In this document: positions 45,556 to 53,841 of the stretch, piece by piece
Numbering within the stretch: position 1 is the stretch's first letter
Layout of the letters: every line of letters begins with the position of its first letter
DNA from: an uncultured Propionibacteriaceae bacterium
Lineage (GTDB): Bacteria; Actinomycetota; Actinomycetes; Propionibacteriales; Propionibacteriaceae
Direction: 5' to 3'
NCBI GenBank assembly: GCA_937926975.1
Contig: CALBCJ010000010.1
Span: 53,413-117,412 of the forward strand
DNA length: 64,000 nt
Program-made: the position numbers and the translations under genes
The notes under the pieces: model-generated
Databases searched by the model: none
Told to the model about the DNA's origin: nothing
What the model saw: the letters and a program-made list of their open reading frames with translations, nothing else

Positions 45556-46230
45556 ATGTCGACCGAGGACCAGCCTGAGCCCAGTCCGCAGGCACTGCGG
45601 CAGACCCTGGCCTGGGTACTGGCCTTCCTGACCTTGTGCCTGCTGGTCGGGGTGATAGCCGGCATCGTCTGGTGGCGGGTTGTCGAGCTGCCCACGTACA
45701 CCGTGGGGGACAGTTTCACCGCGGTCACCACGGAGCGGGGCCTGACCGAGGTCTTCGCCACCGACGCCTGGTTCTCAGGGATCGGGCTGGTCACCGGGAC
45801 CGGGCTCGGAGTCCTGGCCTGGCGCTGGTTCGGCACTCTCGGCCCGGTGGTGAACCTGATCGCGGTCCTGGGCTGCCTGGTCAGCGCCCTGGTCTGCTGG
45901 GGCACCGGCGCCACTCTCGGCCCGGGTGACTTCAACGCCCGTCTCGCCAGCGCCCAGCCCGGCGACGTGATTCCGATCCAGTTCGAGCTGCACACCTGGG
46001 TCTGCGTGCTGGTCTGGGTCTTCGCCTCGGTCAGCCCGATCCTGGTCCGGGTCTCGGTCGGGCCCGACCCTGAGGAGCAGCCGGAGCCGCCCAGGCCGAC
46101 GACCCAGGTGCCCGAGGCCTCCCTCACGTCGGGAGAGGTGGTCGGCCATGACATCGCGCCGATCCCGCTCGAGCCTGAGCCCAGGCCCCGCCGGCTGCTC
46201 GGGCTCCGGCTGCCCACCCGGCGCGGCTGA
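45556..46230 (+). CDS. DUF2567-like four-helix membrane protein
   Basis: 224 residues: four transmembrane helices (about 18-40, 75-95, 98-120, 145-165) and a Pro/Glu-rich cytoplasmic tail. This layout, with the GDSFTAVTTERGLTEVFATD loop after the first helix, resembles the actinobacterial DUF2567 family of unknown function. ATG 45556 follows AGGAGGTGG. Convergent with the DUF1345 gene, three bases apart. Confidence 0.65.
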   Translation: MSTEDQPEPSPQALRQTLAWVLAFLTLCLLVGVIAGIVWWRVVELPTYTVGDSFTAVTTERGLTEVFATDAWFSGIGLVTGTGLGVLAWRWFGTLGPVVNLIAVLGCLVSALVCWGTGATLGPGDFNARLASAQPGDVIPIQFELHTWVCVLVWVFASVSPILVRVSVGPDPEEQPEPPRPTTQVPEASLTSGEVVGHDIAPIPLEPEPRPRRLLGLRLPTRRG

Positions 46231-46233
46231 GGA

Positions 46234-46908
46234 TCAGCCCACCAGCAGCGAGATCAGGATCGCCACCAGCACCGTGTTGAAGAAGAAGGCCAGCAGGGCG
46301 TGGCGGGTGAGCGTACGTCGCATCGCCGGGTGCGTGACCGTGACATCGGTGGTGCCGAAGGTGGCCTGGGTGGCGACCGCGAGGTACAGGTAGTCACTGA
46401 AGACCCGTGGGTGGTCGCCGGGGAAGTCGAGCATCTGGCCGTTCCGGTCGACCAGGGCGTAGTGCACGGCGTAGCAGACCACGACATCGACCCAGGAACC
46501 GATCACCACCAGGGCCGCCATCGTGACCAGGGGGCCGGACCGGCGCAGGTCGGGCACCAGCAGCAGCGGGGTGACCCCGACCAGGGAGAAGAAGCCGAGC
46601 ATGATGGCCCAGGTCGGCCCGTCGGTGGCGGCCAGGACCCGGACCAGCCGGCGCCGGGGGAAGGCTCGGCTCGTCGCCTGCCGCAGGATCTCCCCGCTCA
46701 GCCGCCGGAAGACTCCGTACGTGAGCAGGGCGTGGGTCAGCGAGAAGGTAGCCCAGCTCAGCAGGGCCGTGCAGATGTCGACCACCAGGCGCGGCCCCTC
46801 GAACAGACGCTGTCCGGCTGCCGCGGCCAGGCTGGTGGCCATGCTCGCCAGCAGTCCTCGGCTGATCTCGGGTACCAGCCACCTGTAAGGCAGTGACCAG
46901 CGGCTCAC
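46234..46908 (-). CDS. DUF1345 membrane protein
   Basis: 224 residues, about five transmembrane helices. The C-terminal block DFPGDHPRVFSDYLYLAVATQATFGTTDVTV (loop plus helix) is the hallmark of DUF1345; this loop looks like a pore-loop of two-helix channels, but no transport has been shown. GTG start at 46908. The 235 bp upstream hold no gene I can support, only a CGGCCG-TGAC-CGGCCG hairpin. Confidence 0.8.
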   Translation of the reverse strand: MSRWSLPYRWLVPEISRGLLASMATSLAAAAGQRLFEGPRLVVDICTALLSWATFSLTHALLTYGVFRRLSGEILRQATSRAFPRRRLVRVLAATDGPTWAIMLGFFSLVGVTPLLLVPDLRRSGPLVTMAALVVIGSWVDVVVCYAVHYALVDRNGQMLDFPGDHPRVFSDYLYLAVATQATFGTTDVTVTHPAMRRTLTRHALLAFFFNTVLVAILISLLVG

Positions 46909-47143
46909 CGGCGGTCACCTCCGACGTGACGGACGACCGGCTGCCCACCGGCTCCTGCAGCCAGGTGCTCGGCCCGGCCGTGACCGGCCGCGGAGCATGC
47001 CGGCTGGACGGTCGGACGACGAGGAACGACTGGCTGCACTGCGATCTCTTCAGCCTCCTCGGCGGGAGGTGAAAGCCCGCGTGACAAGCGGAGCGGACGA
47101 GCCGCGGCGGTCAAGCACGGCCAGCTCAGGGCGCGCACAGGGA

Positions 47144-47653
47144 TCACTCTCCTCTTGCTGGGTACCGGGGGCTGCTGATCGGGGCCGCCTGGGCTGAGGT
47201 CAGCCGGACCAGGTCGGTGGGGGCCAGCTCGACCTGGTGGCCGCGGCGACCCGCAGACACGTAGATCGTGGCGTGCTGCAGGGCCGAGGAGTCGAGCACG
47301 GTCCGCAGCCGGTGCCGCTGGGCCAGCGGCGAGATCCCGCCCACCAGGTACCCCGTGGAGCGCTCGGCTGCCTGCGGATCGGCCAGCTCGGCCTTCTTGG
47401 CTCCTAGGGCGGTGGCCAGGGCCTTGAGACTCAGTCGGCCACTGACCGGCACGATGCCGACCACCAGCTCCGGGCGCCGGGGTCCGGGAACCTCGGCCAC
47501 CAGGGTCTTGAAGACCCGGGCCGCCTCGAGGCCGAGCCGCTCGACGGCCTCCTCGCCACAGCTGGCTGCCGCCGGGTCGTGGCGGTACTCGTGCACCCGA
47601 AACTCGACCCCCGCGCTGGTCAGCAGCGTGAGGGCGGCGGTGCGGCGGGGCAC
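47144..47653 (-). CDS. ybaK: Cys-tRNA(Pro)/aminoacyl-tRNA deacylase, YbaK/EbsC type
   Basis: Editing protein that removes cysteine mischarged on tRNA(Pro). 169 residues with the YbaK fold landmarks EEAVERLGLEAARVFKTLVA (catalytic Lys in VFKTL), KALATALGAKKAELAD, and TGYLVGGISPLAQ. The GTG start at 47653 is preceded by CCAGGAG. Stands alone between two membrane protein genes. Confidence 0.9.
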   Translation of the reverse strand: MPRRTAALTLLTSAGVEFRVHEYRHDPAAASCGEEAVERLGLEAARVFKTLVAEVPGPRRPELVVGIVPVSGRLSLKALATALGAKKAELADPQAAERSTGYLVGGISPLAQRHRLRTVLDSSALQHATIYVSAGRRGHQVELAPTDLVRLTSAQAAPISSPRYPARGE

Positions 47654-47696
47654 CGGTCAGCGCTCCTGGAACCGAGGCATGGCGGCAGAGTACGGC

Positions 47697-48452
47697 TCAG
47701 GTCAGGCTGATGACCAGCTGCAGCAGCAGCGGTGCGACCAGCAGCGCCGGGAGCAGCTCGGCAACCCGGATCCTCACCAGGTCCACCAGGCCCAGCGCCA
47801 GCCCCAGCAGGATCACGCCGCCGGTGGCGGTGATGATGTCGACGTGGGCCCGGGGCAGGACGTCGCCGGCCAGGTAGCCGATCAGGGTCATCCCGCCCTG
47901 GAGCAGCCCCAGCACCAGCGCCGAGGCGAGCACCCCGAGGCCCAGCGCGGAGGCGAAGGCGACCGCGGCGAAGCCGTCCAGGACGGCCTTGACGATCAGC
48001 TGGTCAGCACCTCGGCCCAGGCCGTCTGACAGGGAGCCGACGATCGTCAGCGGGCCGATGCAGAACAGCAGCGAGGGCGTCACCACCGCGGTGATGAAGC
48101 GCTCCCGGGCACCGCCGCCACCCTGGCCGAGCCGGTCGGTGAGCCAGCCGGCAGCCCCCTCCACCCGGTCCTCCAGGCGCAGCGCCGAGCCCAGCACCGC
48201 GCCGATCAGCAGCGCGCCGACGAGGACGATCATTGCCACAGCGCCGCCGACAGCGTCGGCCAGGGCAGGCGATGACACAAGCCAGGCGTTCTGCAGGGCC
48301 AGCACCGTGGTCACCAGCCCGAGGACCTGGGTGACCAGCACCCGGGTCCGCTCCGGCAACCGGTTGCCCAGCAGCAGGCCCAGCGTGGCGCCGACCAGGA
48401 CCGTGGCCACGTTCACCACGGTTCCGACACCGACGAACAGGGGTACCAGCAC
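47697..48452 (-). CDS. DUF554 membrane protein
   Basis: About 251 residues with six or seven transmembrane helices. GVGTVVNVATVLVGATLGLLLG at the N-terminus and ILLGLALGLVDLVRIRVAELLPALLVAPLL near the C-terminus are characteristic of DUF554 (YdfK/YqgA) proteins, whose function is unknown. GTG 48452 is the probable start since family members begin at this point; the frame remains open upstream but becomes Gly/Arg/Cys-rich. Divergent from hisD. Confidence 0.82.
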   Translation of the reverse strand: MLVPLFVGVGTVVNVATVLVGATLGLLLGNRLPERTRVLVTQVLGLVTTVLALQNAWLVSSPALADAVGGAVAMIVLVGALLIGAVLGSALRLEDRVEGAAGWLTDRLGQGGGGARERFITAVVTPSLLFCIGPLTIVGSLSDGLGRGADQLIVKAVLDGFAAVAFASALGLGVLASALVLGLLQGGMTLIGYLAGDVLPRAHVDIITATGGVILLGLALGLVDLVRIRVAELLPALLVAPLLLQLVISLT

Positions 48453-48577
48453 CCGCCCATCCAAGCAGCCCTGCTCCTGAGGCTGGCCGCAGGGACAGCC
48501 AGCGAGCAGGCCCCGGCAGCGGGCGCCAGCGCTGCCCGTACCTTGGCTGCCACCCAGGTGCCGACGACCGGCGGCGA

Positions 48578-48583
48578 TAGGCT
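48578..48583 (+). promoter_or_regulatory. -10 element TAGGCT, leaderless start of hisD
   Basis: TAGGCT ends 6 nt before the GTG at 48590, so the his operon transcript should begin at the hisD start codon. Confidence 0.5.
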
Positions 48584-48589
48584 GCGCGG

Positions 48590-49897
48590 GTGCTGAACCG
48601 CCTGGACCTGCGCCCACGGGCCACCGAACCGATCGACTACCGCAGCGTCGTCCCCCGGGCAGCGTTCGACGTGGAGCAGGCGGTGGCTGTGGTGGCCCCG
48701 ATCTGCCAGGCCGTCGCCGAGGAGGGCGAGGCGGCGCTGCTGCGGCTCAGCGAGCAGCTCGACCACGTGGTCCCGCCGAGTCTGCGGGTGCCGGCCGAGG
48801 TGCTGCAGCGCTGCGCCGACGAGCTCGACCCGCAGCTGCGGGCCTCGTTCGAGGAGTCGATCCGGCGCCGGAGGCTGGTCTGCCAGGCGGAGGCGGCGGT
48901 GCCCGAGCCGACGGTGGCCCTGGCGCCGGGGGCGACAGTCACGACCCGGCTGGTGCCGGTCGACCGGGTCGGGCTGTACGTGCCGGGCGGGCTGGCCCCG
49001 CTGGCCTCCAGCGTGGTCATGAACGTGGTCCCGGCCCAGACCGCCCAGGTGGGCTCGATCGTGGTGGCCAGCCCACCACAGCCCGACTTCGGCGGTTACC
49101 CGCACCCGAGCATCCTGGCGCTGTGCCACCTGCTCGGGGTCGACGAGGTGTACGCGGTCGGCGGCGCCCAGGCGGTGGCGATGCTCGGGTACGGAGTGCC
49201 GGGGCTGTGCGCCCCGGTCGACCTGGTCACCGGGCCGGGCAACATCTACGTGGTGGCGGCGAAGCGGCTGCTGCGGGGCCGGGTCGGGACTGACACCGAG
49301 GCCGGCCCGACCGAGATCCTGATCCTCGCCGACCAGACCGCGCACCCGCGCTACCTGGCGGCCGACCTGCTCAGCCAGGCCGAGCACGACCCGATGGCCG
49401 GGGCCGTCCTGGTCACCACCTGCCCGGAGCTGGCCGACGCGGTCGAGGCCGAGCTGGAGACGATGGTGGCCGGGACCCGGCACGCCGAGCGGGTCCGGAC
49501 CGCGCTGTCGGGGCCGCAGTCCGGGGTGGTGCTGGTGGCCGACCTGGAGCAGGGGCTGCAGGTGGTTGATGCGTACGCCGCCGAGCACCTCGAGATCCAC
49601 ACCGCCGACGCGGCCCAGGTCGCGGCCCGGGTCCGCAGTGCCGGGGCGGTCTTCGTCGGCCCGTACGCCCCGGTCTCGCTGGGTGACTACTCGGCCGGCT
49701 CCACCCACGTCCTGCCGACCGCCGGTGCTGCCCGGCACTCCTCGGGCCTGACGGTGGCCAGTTTCCGGCGGGTGGTGCACGTCATCGACTACTCCCGGGA
49801 GGCGCTGCTGGAGCTCGCCGACAGCGTGGAGCGGTTCGCGCTGGCCGAGAACCTGCCCGGGCACGCGAGCGCGATCACCGTCAGGCGCGAGCAGTGA
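48590..49897 (+). CDS. hisD: Histidinol dehydrogenase
   Basis: Last two steps of histidine synthesis (histidinol to histidine, NAD+ and Zn2+). 435 residues with the family signature region GLYVPGGLAPLASSVVMNVVPA, GGAQAVAMLGYG, TGPGNIYVVAAK, AGPTEILILAD, LLSQAEHDP, AEHLEIHT and VGPYAPVSLGDYSAGSTHVLPT. Start of the hisD-C-B-H cluster; overlaps hisC by GTGA. Confidence 0.97.
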   Translation: MLNRLDLRPRATEPIDYRSVVPRAAFDVEQAVAVVAPICQAVAEEGEAALLRLSEQLDHVVPPSLRVPAEVLQRCADELDPQLRASFEESIRRRRLVCQAEAAVPEPTVALAPGATVTTRLVPVDRVGLYVPGGLAPLASSVVMNVVPAQTAQVGSIVVASPPQPDFGGYPHPSILALCHLLGVDEVYAVGGAQAVAMLGYGVPGLCAPVDLVTGPGNIYVVAAKRLLRGRVGTDTEAGPTEILILADQTAHPRYLAADLLSQAEHDPMAGAVLVTTCPELADAVEAELETMVAGTRHAERVRTALSGPQSGVVLVADLEQGLQVVDAYAAEHLEIHTADAAQVAARVRSAGAVFVGPYAPVSLGDYSAGSTHVLPTAGAARHSSGLTVASFRRVVHVIDYSREALLELADSVERFALAENLPGHASAITVRREQ

Positions 49898-51006
49898 GGC
49901 CCGACGTCACCCTGGCTGAGCTGCCGCTGCGCCCAGAGCTCGTGGGCGAGGAGCCGTACGGGGCACCGCAGCTGGACGTGCCGGTCTGCCTCAACGTCAA
50001 CGAGAACCCGTACCCGCCCTCGCCCCGAGTGCGGCAGGCGATGGCCGAGGCCGTGGCCGAGGCGACCGGCCGGGTGAACCGCTACCCGGACCGGGAGGCC
50101 TGGCGGCTGAGGGAGCTGCTGGCCGGCTACCTGGGCCACGGTGTACGGCCCGAGATGGTGTGGGCGGCGAACGGCTCCAACGAGGTGATGACCCAGGTCC
50201 TGGGGGCCTTCGGCGGGCCCGGGCGGGCGGTCCTCGGGTTCACCCCGGCGTACTCGATGTACCCCGAGTACGCCCGCAGCACCCACACCCGCTACCTGAC
50301 CGTGCCGCGGCGCCCGGACTACGGCCTGGACCCGGAGCTGGTGCTGGACGCAATCCGCCGCGAGCGCCCGGACGTGGTCATCATCACCACCCCGAACAAC
50401 CCGACCGGCACCCTGACCAGTCTCGACACCCTGGCTGAGGTGCTGGCGGGGACCGAGGCGGTCGTGGTGGTCGACGAGGCCTACCAGGAGTTCGCCCCGG
50501 ACCCGGACCAGACCGCGCTGCGGCTGCTGGCGAGCTTCGGAAACCTGGTCGTGAGCCGGACCATGAGCAAGGCCTTCGCCTTCGCCGGCGGTCGGCTGGG
50601 CTACCTGGCGGCGGCCCCGGCAGTGGTCGACGCGCTGCGGGTCGTCCGGCTGCCGTACCACCTCTCGACCCAGACCCAGGCCCTGGCCGAGGTGGCGCTG
50701 CGCAGCGCCGACGAGATGCTGGGCCAGGTCGCCCAGCTGCGCCAGGTCCGTGACCAGATGCTGCTCCGACTGCCCAAGATGGGCCTGGAGGTGGTGCCGT
50801 CGGCGGCGAACTTCGTGCTGACCGGGCGGTTCGCCGACCGGCACGATGTCTGGCAGCGGCTCCTGGACCGGGGAGTGCTGGTGCGCGAGACCGGGCCGGA
50901 CGGCTACCTGCGCGTCAGTGCCGGGACTGAGCCGGAGATGGAGCGGTTCTACACCGCGCTGGCGCAGGTGCTCGACGAGGGGGCACCGCGGATGGGAGAG
51001 CAGTGA
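49894..51006 (+). CDS. hisC: Histidinol-phosphate aminotransferase
   Basis: PLP enzyme converting imidazole-acetol phosphate to histidinol phosphate. 370 residues: NVNENPYPPSP at the substrate site, ANGSNEVM, TTPNNPTGTL, VVDEAYQEF and the PLP lysine in SRTMSKAFAFAGGRLGY. Overlaps both neighbours, hisD by GTGA and hisB by TGATG/GTGA. Confidence 0.96.
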   Translation: MRPDVTLAELPLRPELVGEEPYGAPQLDVPVCLNVNENPYPPSPRVRQAMAEAVAEATGRVNRYPDREAWRLRELLAGYLGHGVRPEMVWAANGSNEVMTQVLGAFGGPGRAVLGFTPAYSMYPEYARSTHTRYLTVPRRPDYGLDPELVLDAIRRERPDVVIITTPNNPTGTLTSLDTLAEVLAGTEAVVVVDEAYQEFAPDPDQTALRLLASFGNLVVSRTMSKAFAFAGGRLGYLAAAPAVVDALRVVRLPYHLSTQTQALAEVALRSADEMLGQVAQLRQVRDQMLLRLPKMGLEVVPSAANFVLTGRFADRHDVWQRLLDRGVLVRETGPDGYLRVSAGTEPEMERFYTALAQVLDEGAPRMGEQ

Positions 51007-51614
51007 TGGCACGCACAGCGACCGTGGAGCGGGTGACCAGCGAGTCGCAGGTCCGGGTGAGCCTCAACCTGGACGGCAGCGGCGAGTCCCAGATCTCGAC
51101 CGGTGTCGGCTTCTACGACCACATGCTGACCGCGCTGGCGCGGCACTCGCTGATCGACATCGAGGTGGCCACCACCGGGGACCTTCACGTCGACGCCCAC
51201 CACAGTGTCGAGGACACGGCGATCACGCTGGGCCAGGCGCTGCGGGAGGCGCTGGGCGACAAGCGGGGGATCCGGCGCTTCGGTGACGCGGTGGTGCCGC
51301 TCGACGAGGCGCTGGCCTCCTGCGTGGTGGATGTCGCGGGCCGGCCGTACGTGGTCTGCTCCGGCGAGCCGGAGGGCTACCCGTACGTGCTGATCGGCGG
51401 CTCCGGGGTGCCGTACACCGGGGCCATGACCCGCCACGTGGTGGAGTCGCTGGCCAGCAGCGCCGGGCTCTGTGTCCACCTGCGGCTGCTCGCCGGGCGG
51501 GACCCGCACCACATCGCCGAGGCCCAGTACAAGGCGCTGGCCCGGGCGCTGCGGGCCGCGGTCGAGCTGGACCCGCGGGTGGCGGGGGTGCCCAGCACCA
51601 AGGGTGCCCTGTGA
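51006..51614 (+). CDS. hisB: Imidazoleglycerol-phosphate dehydratase
   Basis: Monofunctional HisB of about 202 residues (no phosphatase domain). The repeated metal-binding histidine motifs are present: GVGFYDHMLTALARHS, DAHHSVEDTAI, MTRHVVESLA and GRDPHHIAEAQYKALA. Start ATG 51006 (TGATG with the hisC stop) or GTG 51003 one codon earlier (GTGA). Coupled to hisH. Confidence 0.96.
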   Translation: MARTATVERVTSESQVRVSLNLDGSGESQISTGVGFYDHMLTALARHSLIDIEVATTGDLHVDAHHSVEDTAITLGQALREALGDKRGIRRFGDAVVPLDEALASCVVDVAGRPYVVCSGEPEGYPYVLIGGSGVPYTGAMTRHVVESLASSAGLCVHLRLLAGRDPHHIAEAQYKALARALRAAVELDPRVAGVPSTKGAL

Positions 51615-52234
51615 GCGCAGCCCGGGTGGTGGTGCTCGACTACGGCTCGGGCAACCTGCACTCGGCCAGCCGGGCCCTGGCTGAGGCCGGGGCCGAGGTG
51701 GAGCTGACCGCCGACCCGGCCCGCGCCCTGGCGGCCGACGGGCTGGTGGTGCCCGGGGTCGGCGCCTTCGCGGCCTGCATGGCCCAGCTGCGCCAGGTCG
51801 GCGGGGACCAGGTGGTGGCCGAGCGGGTAGCCGCGGGCCGCCCGGTGCTGGGGATCTGCGTCGGCCACCAGGTCCTCTTCGCCAGCGGTGACGAGCACGG
51901 CGTGGTGACGCCGGGGCTGGGCGTCTACCCCGGCCAGGTGACCCGGGTGCCGACCACCCGGGTGCCGCACATGGGCTGGAACACGGTCGAGGTCCCGCCC
52001 GGCTCGTGGCTGTTCGCCGGGACCGAGCAGGAGCGGTTCTACTTCGTGCACTCGTACGCGGCGCTGCGTGGCGAGGACCTCCCGCCCCAGGCCCTGGTGA
52101 CCTGGACGGTCCATGAGCAGGTCCGGGTGGTGGCGGCCGTCGAGCAGGACGGGGTCTGCTCGACCCAGTTCCACCCGGAGAAGTCCGGGGCGGCCGGGGC
52201 CAGGCTGCTGCGGACCTGGGTAGACCGGCTCTGA
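51611..52234 (+). CDS. hisH: Imidazole glycerol phosphate synthase, glutaminase subunit
   Basis: Class I glutamine amidotransferase feeding ammonia to HisF. 207 residues with the catalytic Cys in GICVGHQVLF and His/Glu in QFHPEKSG. The partner hisF is not found in this window, although hisA lies 1.6 kb downstream. GTGA overlap with hisB. Confidence 0.95.
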   Translation: MSAARVVVLDYGSGNLHSASRALAEAGAEVELTADPARALAADGLVVPGVGAFAACMAQLRQVGGDQVVAERVAAGRPVLGICVGHQVLFASGDEHGVVTPGLGVYPGQVTRVPTTRVPHMGWNTVEVPPGSWLFAGTEQERFYFVHSYAALRGEDLPPQALVTWTVHEQVRVVAAVEQDGVCSTQFHPEKSGAAGARLLRTWVDRL

Positions 52235-52643
52235 CCGGGCTGAGACCCCCTCGCTGAGCGCTGACCAGTCTCCCGGGGAGCACGGCTCCGCTCAGCTTCT
52301 GGCTGGCCGTCTCCCCCGGGGGAGCACGCGTCCTCCGGGAGCCGGGTGCGACGGGACGCAGCGCTGCCAGCGCGACCGGCGGGCTCGGGGTGGGGATGGT
52401 GGCCACGTCTGCGACCGCCACCTGGCCGGCGGTGAGGCGGCCTGACTCATCGTGGCCTGGGCTGCTTGGTTCCGGCTGGCGTCGCTGGGTGCTTTCTGGT
52501 GTCGTACCGGGCTGGTGGCCCGGCGGCTCCTCCTGCCGTGAGGCCGAAGTCCCGTACCCGTCCTGCCGGGCAGCTCGACACTCTGGTATAACTATTCTTA
52601 CTAGTGCTACTTCAGCACCATAGGGCTACAGAGAGGGAATGCT
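52235..52643. other. Non-coding region between hisH and the acyltransferase gene
   Basis: 409 bases without a supported gene. The first part has palindromes: CTCCCGGGGAG near 52270, CTCCCCCGGGGGAG at 52311-52324, each followed by CAC, and a third CTCCGGGAG-like unit near 52333. The last 70 bases are unusually A/T-rich and hold the promoter described separately. Confidence 0.5.
52584..52618 (+). promoter_or_regulatory. A/T-rich promoter with operator-like repeat before the acyltransferase gene
   Basis: TGGTATAAC (52584-52592) looks like an extended -10. The inverted repeat GTGCT-N5-AGCAC (52604-52608, 52614-52618) lies just downstream where a repressor could act. GAGAGGG precedes the GTG at 52644. 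Confidence 0.35.
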
Positions 52644-53822
52644 GTGACCACCGCTGCGCTCCGACCCAGCCACCGCCTCCACGGGCTCGACGCTCTGCGC
52701 GCCGGGGCCCTGCTGCTCGGAATCCTCTTCCACGGCCTGCTTCCGTACGTTCCCGGCTTCCCCTGGATGATCCAGGACCGCTCCACCTCGCCGGTCGCCG
52801 CCGTGGTGTCCGCCTGGGCCCACCTCTTCCGGATGCCCCTGTTCATGCTGCTGGCCGGCTTCTTCGCCCGGATGTCGCTGAGCCGGCGCGGGGTCCGTGG
52901 CTTCGCCAAGGACCGGCTCACGCGGATCGGCCTGCCGCTGGTGGCGTTCTGGCCGGTGGCCGTAGTCCCGATCGCGGGGGTGGCGACGGCGTACGCGACC
53001 AGCCACCCCAGCCCGACTCCACCCGAGGCGCCCACCGACCCGCTGATGGCCTTCACGCCGGGGCACCTGTGGTTCCTGTGGCAGCTCCTCGGGCTGTACG
53101 CGCTGCTGCTGGCGGCCCAGGCCGTCGCGGTCCGGGTCGACCGCTCCCGGCGGCGGGACCGGGTCCTGACCGCCCTGGGAGACCTGCTGTCCACCCCGGC
53201 CGGGGTTGTGGTGGCGGCGCTGCCGCACCTGGGCGCGATCGGCCTGCAGGGCTGGCGGACCTTCGCAGTTGAGGGGTCGACGACCATCCGGCCGGAGCTT
53301 CCCCAGTACCTGGCCTTCGGCGGCGCCTTCCTGGCTGGCTGGCTGCTGTACGGGCGCCCGGAGCGGCTGCAGCGGATCTCGCGGGGCTGGGCCGGCTACA
53401 CCGCTGCGGCGCTGGCCTGGACTGTGGCCTGGTTCGCGATGATCGGAACCGGCTTCTCTGAGCGCCGGATCCCGATGCCTGACGTGCTCACCGGGGTCTT
53501 CGGGGCCCTCGGGGTCTACCTGTGGGTGTACGCCTCGCTGGCGCTGGCAGTCCGCTTCCTCAGCGGCGAGAGCCGCACCACCCGCTACCTGGCCGACTCC
53601 TCGTACTGGCTGTACCTGATGCACCTGGTCGTGATCACAGGCATCGGTCTGCTGCTGGTAGACCTGCCCTGGCCGTGGTGGGTCAAGATCAGCCTCAGCT
53701 GCGGAGGCACTGTCGCGCTGCTGCTGGGAACCTACGAGCTCTGGGTGCGGCACACCTGGCTCGGGCGCTGGCTCAACGGCCGGTCATACCCACGCCGCCG
53801 CCATGGGGTCGAGGTGGGCTGA
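52644..53822 (+). CDS. Acyltransferase 3 family membrane protein
   Basis: 392 residues, about ten transmembrane helices. The N-terminal RLHGLDALRAGALLLGILFHG carries the family Arg and His-type motif (LDALRAxA...H), and ARMSLSRRGVRGFAKDRLTRIGLPL follows; WLYLMHLVVITGIGLLLV is the conserved late helix. Such enzymes O-acylate glucans, sugars or peptidoglycan at the cell surface (OpgC/OafA type). Substrate unknown. It interrupts the his genes between hisH and hisA and has its own A/T-rich promoter. Confidence 0.82.
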   Translation: MTTAALRPSHRLHGLDALRAGALLLGILFHGLLPYVPGFPWMIQDRSTSPVAAVVSAWAHLFRMPLFMLLAGFFARMSLSRRGVRGFAKDRLTRIGLPLVAFWPVAVVPIAGVATAYATSHPSPTPPEAPTDPLMAFTPGHLWFLWQLLGLYALLLAAQAVAVRVDRSRRRDRVLTALGDLLSTPAGVVVAALPHLGAIGLQGWRTFAVEGSTTIRPELPQYLAFGGAFLAGWLLYGRPERLQRISRGWAGYTAAALAWTVAWFAMIGTGFSERRIPMPDVLTGVFGALGVYLWVYASLALAVRFLSGESRTTRYLADSSYWLYLMHLVVITGIGLLLVDLPWPWWVKISLSCGGTVALLLGTYELWVRHTWLGRWLNGRSYPRRRHGVEVG

Positions 53823-53828
53823 CTCCGG

Positions 53829-53834
53829 TAGGGT
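53829..53834 (+). promoter_or_regulatory. -10 element TAGGGT, leaderless start of hisA
   Basis: TAGGGT is followed by 7 nt and the GTG at 53842. It sets the start and gives hisA and the genes behind it a promoter of their own. Confidence 0.5.
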
Positions 53835-53841
53835 GCCAGCC

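Noticed and set aside
46905..47147. Small minus-strand frame between the DUF1345 and ybaK genes
   Set aside because: No ribosome-binding site, no domain, Ala/Pro/Arg-rich product with irregular third-position use; best left as non-coding.
52390..52623. Small plus-strand frame between hisH and the acyltransferase gene
   Set aside because: Trp/Arg/Ser-rich sequence without a plausible start signal, running into the A/T-rich promoter; considered non-coding.
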